This document shows positions 5,496-6,801 of a stretch of DNA of 6,801 nt, piece by piece. The first letter of the stretch is position 1, and each line of letters opens with the position of its first letter. Position numbers and translations under genes: made by a program. The DNA is from a bacterium (GTDB taxonomy: Bacteria > Pseudomonadota > Alphaproteobacteria > Caulobacterales > Hyphomonadaceae): contig JAVBYB010000066.1 in the NCBI GenBank assembly GCA_030824255.1, forward strand, positions 1 to 6,801, written 5' to 3'. The notes under the pieces are model-generated. The model was given only the letters and a program-made list of their open reading frames with translations. It was not told where the DNA came from and did not search any database.

Positions 5496-6308
5496 ATGAC
5501 CGAAGCCGCCGCCCAGCCCGCCGAAAAGGCGAAGTCCCCCAACGCGCCCACGGAAGAAACCGTCCTGTCGGTGAAACACTACACCGACCGCATGTTTGCG
5601 TTCCGCATCACCCGCCCAGCGGCCTTCCGTTTCCGCTCCGGCGAGTTCGTGATGATCGGCCTTCCGGGCGATAACGGGAAACCCCTGCTGCGCGCCTATT
5701 CGATCGCCAGCCCGAGCTGGGACGAAGAGCTCGAATTTTTCTCGATCAAGGTTCCCGACGGCCCCCTCACCTCGCGCCTCCAGTCGATCAAGGTCGGCGA
5801 CAAGGTGCTGCTCGGCCGCAAGTCCGTCGGCACGCTGGTCCATGACGCCCTGACGCCCGGCAAGCGCCTCTACTGCTTCTCCACCGGCACGGGCCTTGCC
5901 CCCTTCGTCTCCATCATCCGCGACCCAGACACCTATGCCCGGTTCGACCAGGTGATCCTCACCCACACCTGCCGCGAAGTCGGCGAGCTGAAATACGGCC
6001 AGGAGCTGGTCGAGTCGCTGCGCGACGATCCGCTGGTCGGCGAACATTTCGACCGCCTCGTCCACTACACCACCGTCACGCGCGAGCCCTGGCCCAACCA
6101 GGAGCGCATCACGACCTGCATCGAAAAGGGCATCCTCTTCGACGACCTCGGCGTGCCGCCGCTCGATCCCGCCGTGGATCGCGTGATGGTCTGCGGCTCA
6201 ATGGACATGCTCACCGACATCAAGCACCTCGTCGAGAAAGCCGGCCTGAAGGAAGGCTCCAACGCCAACCCGGCCGAGTTCGTCATCGAGAAGGCGTTCG
6301 TGGGCTGA
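5496..6308 (+). CDS. fpr: ferredoxin/flavodoxin-NADP+ reductase
   Basis: Cytosolic FAD enzyme that passes electrons between NADP(H) and ferredoxin or flavodoxin, supporting iron-sulfur and radical enzymes and oxidative-stress defence. The 270-residue protein has the FAD-binding domain with RAYSIAS (66-72), the NADP-binding domain with STGTGLAPF (129-137), TVTREPW (193-199), CGSMDM (233-238), and a C-terminal EKAFVG (265-270). The AFVG tail after the last aromatic position of plant-type enzymes is the mark of the bacterial subclass I Rhodobacter/Azotobacter type, and length matches that group. Residues 1-20 are a low-complexity Ala/Pro/Lys/Glu stretch. The ATG has AGGA four bases upstream. The gene is flanked by minus-strand genes on both sides and is therefore probably transcribed alone from the structured region upstream. 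Confidence 0.95.
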   Translation: MTEAAAQPAEKAKSPNAPTEETVLSVKHYTDRMFAFRITRPAAFRFRSGEFVMIGLPGDNGKPLLRAYSIASPSWDEELEFFSIKVPDGPLTSRLQSIKVGDKVLLGRKSVGTLVHDALTPGKRLYCFSTGTGLAPFVSIIRDPDTYARFDQVILTHTCREVGELKYGQELVESLRDDPLVGEHFDRLVHYTTVTREPWPNQERITTCIEKGILFDDLGVPPLDPAVDRVMVCGSMDMLTDIKHLVEKAGLKEGSNANPAEFVIEKAFVG

Positions 6309-6396
6309 CCTGCGGACGAACGGTCCTGGAAACCGCTGGTCACCCCGAACGCGCAGACCGCCCCAACAATCCGACCCCCACTCTCCACTCAGGCTC
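6309..6396. other. convergent gap between fpr and the DUF559 gene
   Basis: 88 bp between two stop codons. Only a very short GGAC-GAACG-GTCC stem just after the fpr stop (6314-6326) is visible, with no T-run; no clear Rho-independent terminator for either gene. Confidence 0.4.
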
Positions 6397-6786
6397 TCAG
6401 CGATCCCGCGCAGGCTTCCGTAAAGCCGCCATCACCGTCTCCATCGCCGGATCACCCGTACCGAACACATGCACGTTCGGAATACGCAGCACGCGAAAGC
6501 CCTGCTCCAAAGCCAAGGCTTCCTTCGCCTGATCTCGAACCTTCACCGTTTCCAGTTCGTGGATGCCTCCATCCACTTCGATCAGCAGCTTCGCGCTCAT
6601 CTCCGCGAAATCGAACACATGCGGCCCGACCGAAACCTGCTTCCGAAAGTGCCATCCCTCTACCTTCTGAAGCCGAGCCCACAGCCGCTTCTCCGCAGGC
6701 GTCATCTCACGCCGCAGCCGCTTCGCACGCGCGTTCGCTTTCGGAAAATCCCTTTGGCGCCCCGCCACCTGAACCGCCCCCCTCAC
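6397..6786 (-). CDS. DUF559 domain protein (Vsr/very-short-patch-repair-like endonuclease fold)
   Basis: Small protein of the DUF559 family, related in fold to Vsr-type and other PD-(D/E)XK-like nucleases; no cellular function is established. As called from a GTG at 6786 it has 129 residues. The domain starts near residue 18 (ARAKRLRREMTPAEKRLW, 19-36), continues with FRKQVSVGPHVFDFAE (47-62) and LLIEVDGGIHE (68-78), and ends with GFRVLRIPNVHVF (96-108). D59, E70 and D72 are the candidate metal-binding acidic residues, with H76 after the GG. The start is uncertain: the frame stays open to the right edge (no stop to 6801), and GTG at codon 7 (6768) is another option; residues 1-13 come from a G-rich tract and may not be translated. 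A purine-rich GGGGAGAGGG on the coding strand precedes the GTG. Convergent with fpr. Confidence 0.85.
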   Translation of the reverse strand: MRGAVQVAGRQRDFPKANARAKRLRREMTPAEKRLWARLQKVEGWHFRKQVSVGPHVFDFAEMSAKLLIEVDGGIHELETVKVRDQAKEALALEQGFRVLRIPNVHVFGTGDPAMETVMAALRKPARDR

Positions 6787-6801
6787 CCTACCCTCTCCCC
6801 A
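6777..6801. repeat. pyrimidine/purine-asymmetric, possibly REP-like tract at the right edge
   Basis: The plus strand is almost pure pyrimidine here (CCCTCACCCTACCCTCTCCC). From general knowledge this resembles one arm of the intergenic palindromic repeats, of the type CCCTCTCCC...GGGAGAGGG, that are scattered in many GC-rich proteobacterial genomes. The matching arm, if any, would lie beyond the window, so this is only suggestive. Confidence 0.3.

Overview
The window looks like chromosomal DNA from a GC-rich alphaproteobacterium, most plausibly Caulobacterales or Hyphomonadaceae. The evidence is strong G/C preference at third codon positions, a large Oar-type TonB-dependent receptor, and a bacterial-type ferredoxin/flavodoxin-NADP+ reductase with the C-terminal AFVG ending known from Rhodobacter. 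The taxonomic call is an inference from gene content and composition. No tRNA, rRNA, CRISPR array, insertion sequence or phage gene is visible.

Layout, left to right. (1) Positions 1-2036, minus strand: the first 678 codons of an outer-membrane TonB-dependent receptor, cut by the left edge. A long open frame on the plus strand over the same DNA is its shadow. (2) Positions 2037-2576: about 540 bp between divergent genes, with no convincing gene but several inverted repeats and a weak candidate promoter for the receptor. (3) Positions 2577-4118, plus strand: an integral-membrane GT-C glycosyltransferase (PMT_2/ArnT-like). (4) Positions 4123-5229, minus strand: a periplasmic adaptor (membrane fusion protein, HlyD/RND type) that ends 4 bp from the glycosyltransferase stop and has no pump gene beside it. 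(5) Positions 5230-5495: a divergent intergenic region with stem-loops, a consensus-like TATAAT, a 15-codon mini-ORF and all three CTAG tetranucleotides of the window. (6) Positions 5496-6308, plus strand: ferredoxin-NADP+ reductase (fpr). (7) Positions 6397-6786, minus strand: a DUF559/Vsr-like endonuclease-fold protein whose 5' end lies in a purine-rich, repeat-like tract at the right edge.

The genes do not form one operon. Strand alternates from gene to gene, so each is probably its own transcription unit. Three encode cell-envelope functions (receptor, glycosyltransferase, efflux adaptor), fpr serves redox metabolism, and the DUF559 protein is accessory. I do not see a clearly new multi-gene system. 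The least explained parts are the structured, CTAG-rich region upstream of fpr and the adaptor gene without a pump.
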